Of a DNA stretch of 7,380 bases, positions 7,278 to 7,380 are shown in pieces. Position 1 is the first letter of the stretch. The number at the start of each line of letters is the position of its first letter. The notes under the pieces were generated by a model, which did no database searches, was not told the origin of the DNA, and saw nothing but the letters and a program-made list of their open reading frames with translations. The stretch is from the NCBI GenBank assembly GCA_000403945.1, contig APFI01000252.1:1-7380 (forward strand), in the 5' to 3' direction. The position numbers and the translations under genes were made by a program. Origin of the DNA: Desulfovibrio sp. Dsv1 (lineage in GTDB: Bacteria; Desulfobacterota; Desulfovibrionia; Desulfovibrionales; Desulfovibrionaceae).

Positions 7278-7380
7278 CAACCAGAAGAAGGGATTAAGGC
7301 TGCTCTGGAACGCAGGAAAGGGGAGATGCCGCCACAACCTGTTGTTTTTGATGGTGAATTTGAGGCCCGTTTGACAGCTC
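7278..7380 (+). pseudogene. IS630-family transposase fragment, 5' truncated, runs off the window
   Basis: After a TGA at 7275-7277 the plus strand reads IKAALERRKGEMPPQPVVFD followed by GEFEARLTA. This matches the linker and second helix-turn-helix region near the N-terminus of IS630-family (Tc1/mariner-like) transposases. The normal N-terminal helix-turn-helix that should precede it is missing, and there is no in-frame start. Thirty-four codons are visible before the window ends, so the catalytic DDE domain, if kept, lies outside. A start in another frame (ATG at 7274, MTTRRRD) stops after seven codons. Confidence 0.6.

Overview
The window looks like a mobile-element-scarred stretch of a GC-rich Gram-negative chromosome. 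The envelope operon, its codon use and the style of the insertion sequences (IS) best fit a Desulfovibrio-like sulfate reducer (Desulfovibrionaceae). That placement is inferred from protein character alone, not from a marker gene.

Left part (1-1034) is decayed DNA on the minus strand. It holds an IS5-family remnant with short inverted ends (36-514), the N-terminal stub of a different IS5-family transposase (553-786), and a frameshifted N-terminal piece of a Gfo/Idh/MocA sugar-nucleotide oxidoreductase (804-1034). Upstream of these on the same strand is an intact 467-residue CgeB-like glycosyltransferase (1077-2480). This stretch is visibly more AT-rich than the rest and reads as the remains of an acquired surface-glycan cluster.

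Middle part (2692-4693) holds a third IS5-family element, nearly full length with recognisable terminal inverted repeats but a broken transposase. It abuts a sigma54-dependent regulator pseudogene. The regulator's readable sequence starts right at the IS end and runs through PAS-like, AAA+ and Fis-type helix-turn-helix regions, with several frameshifts and in-frame stops, including one inside Walker B.

Right part (4694-7225) is the healthy core. A leader of about 250 bp carries a possible promoter and several stem-loops. It is followed by tightly packed tolQ, tolR and a tolA/tonB-like gene, which together encode a proton-motive-force-driven inner-membrane motor and its periplasm-spanning arm. 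A possible 56-residue membrane peptide follows. The tolB and pal genes that often follow tolQRA are not in the window; instead the sequence runs into a 5'-truncated IS630-family transposase fragment at the right edge.

I found no RNA genes or CRISPR arrays. I saw no convincing new biological system. The notable content is the insertion and decay history, the structured tolQ leader and the unusual gene content after tolA.
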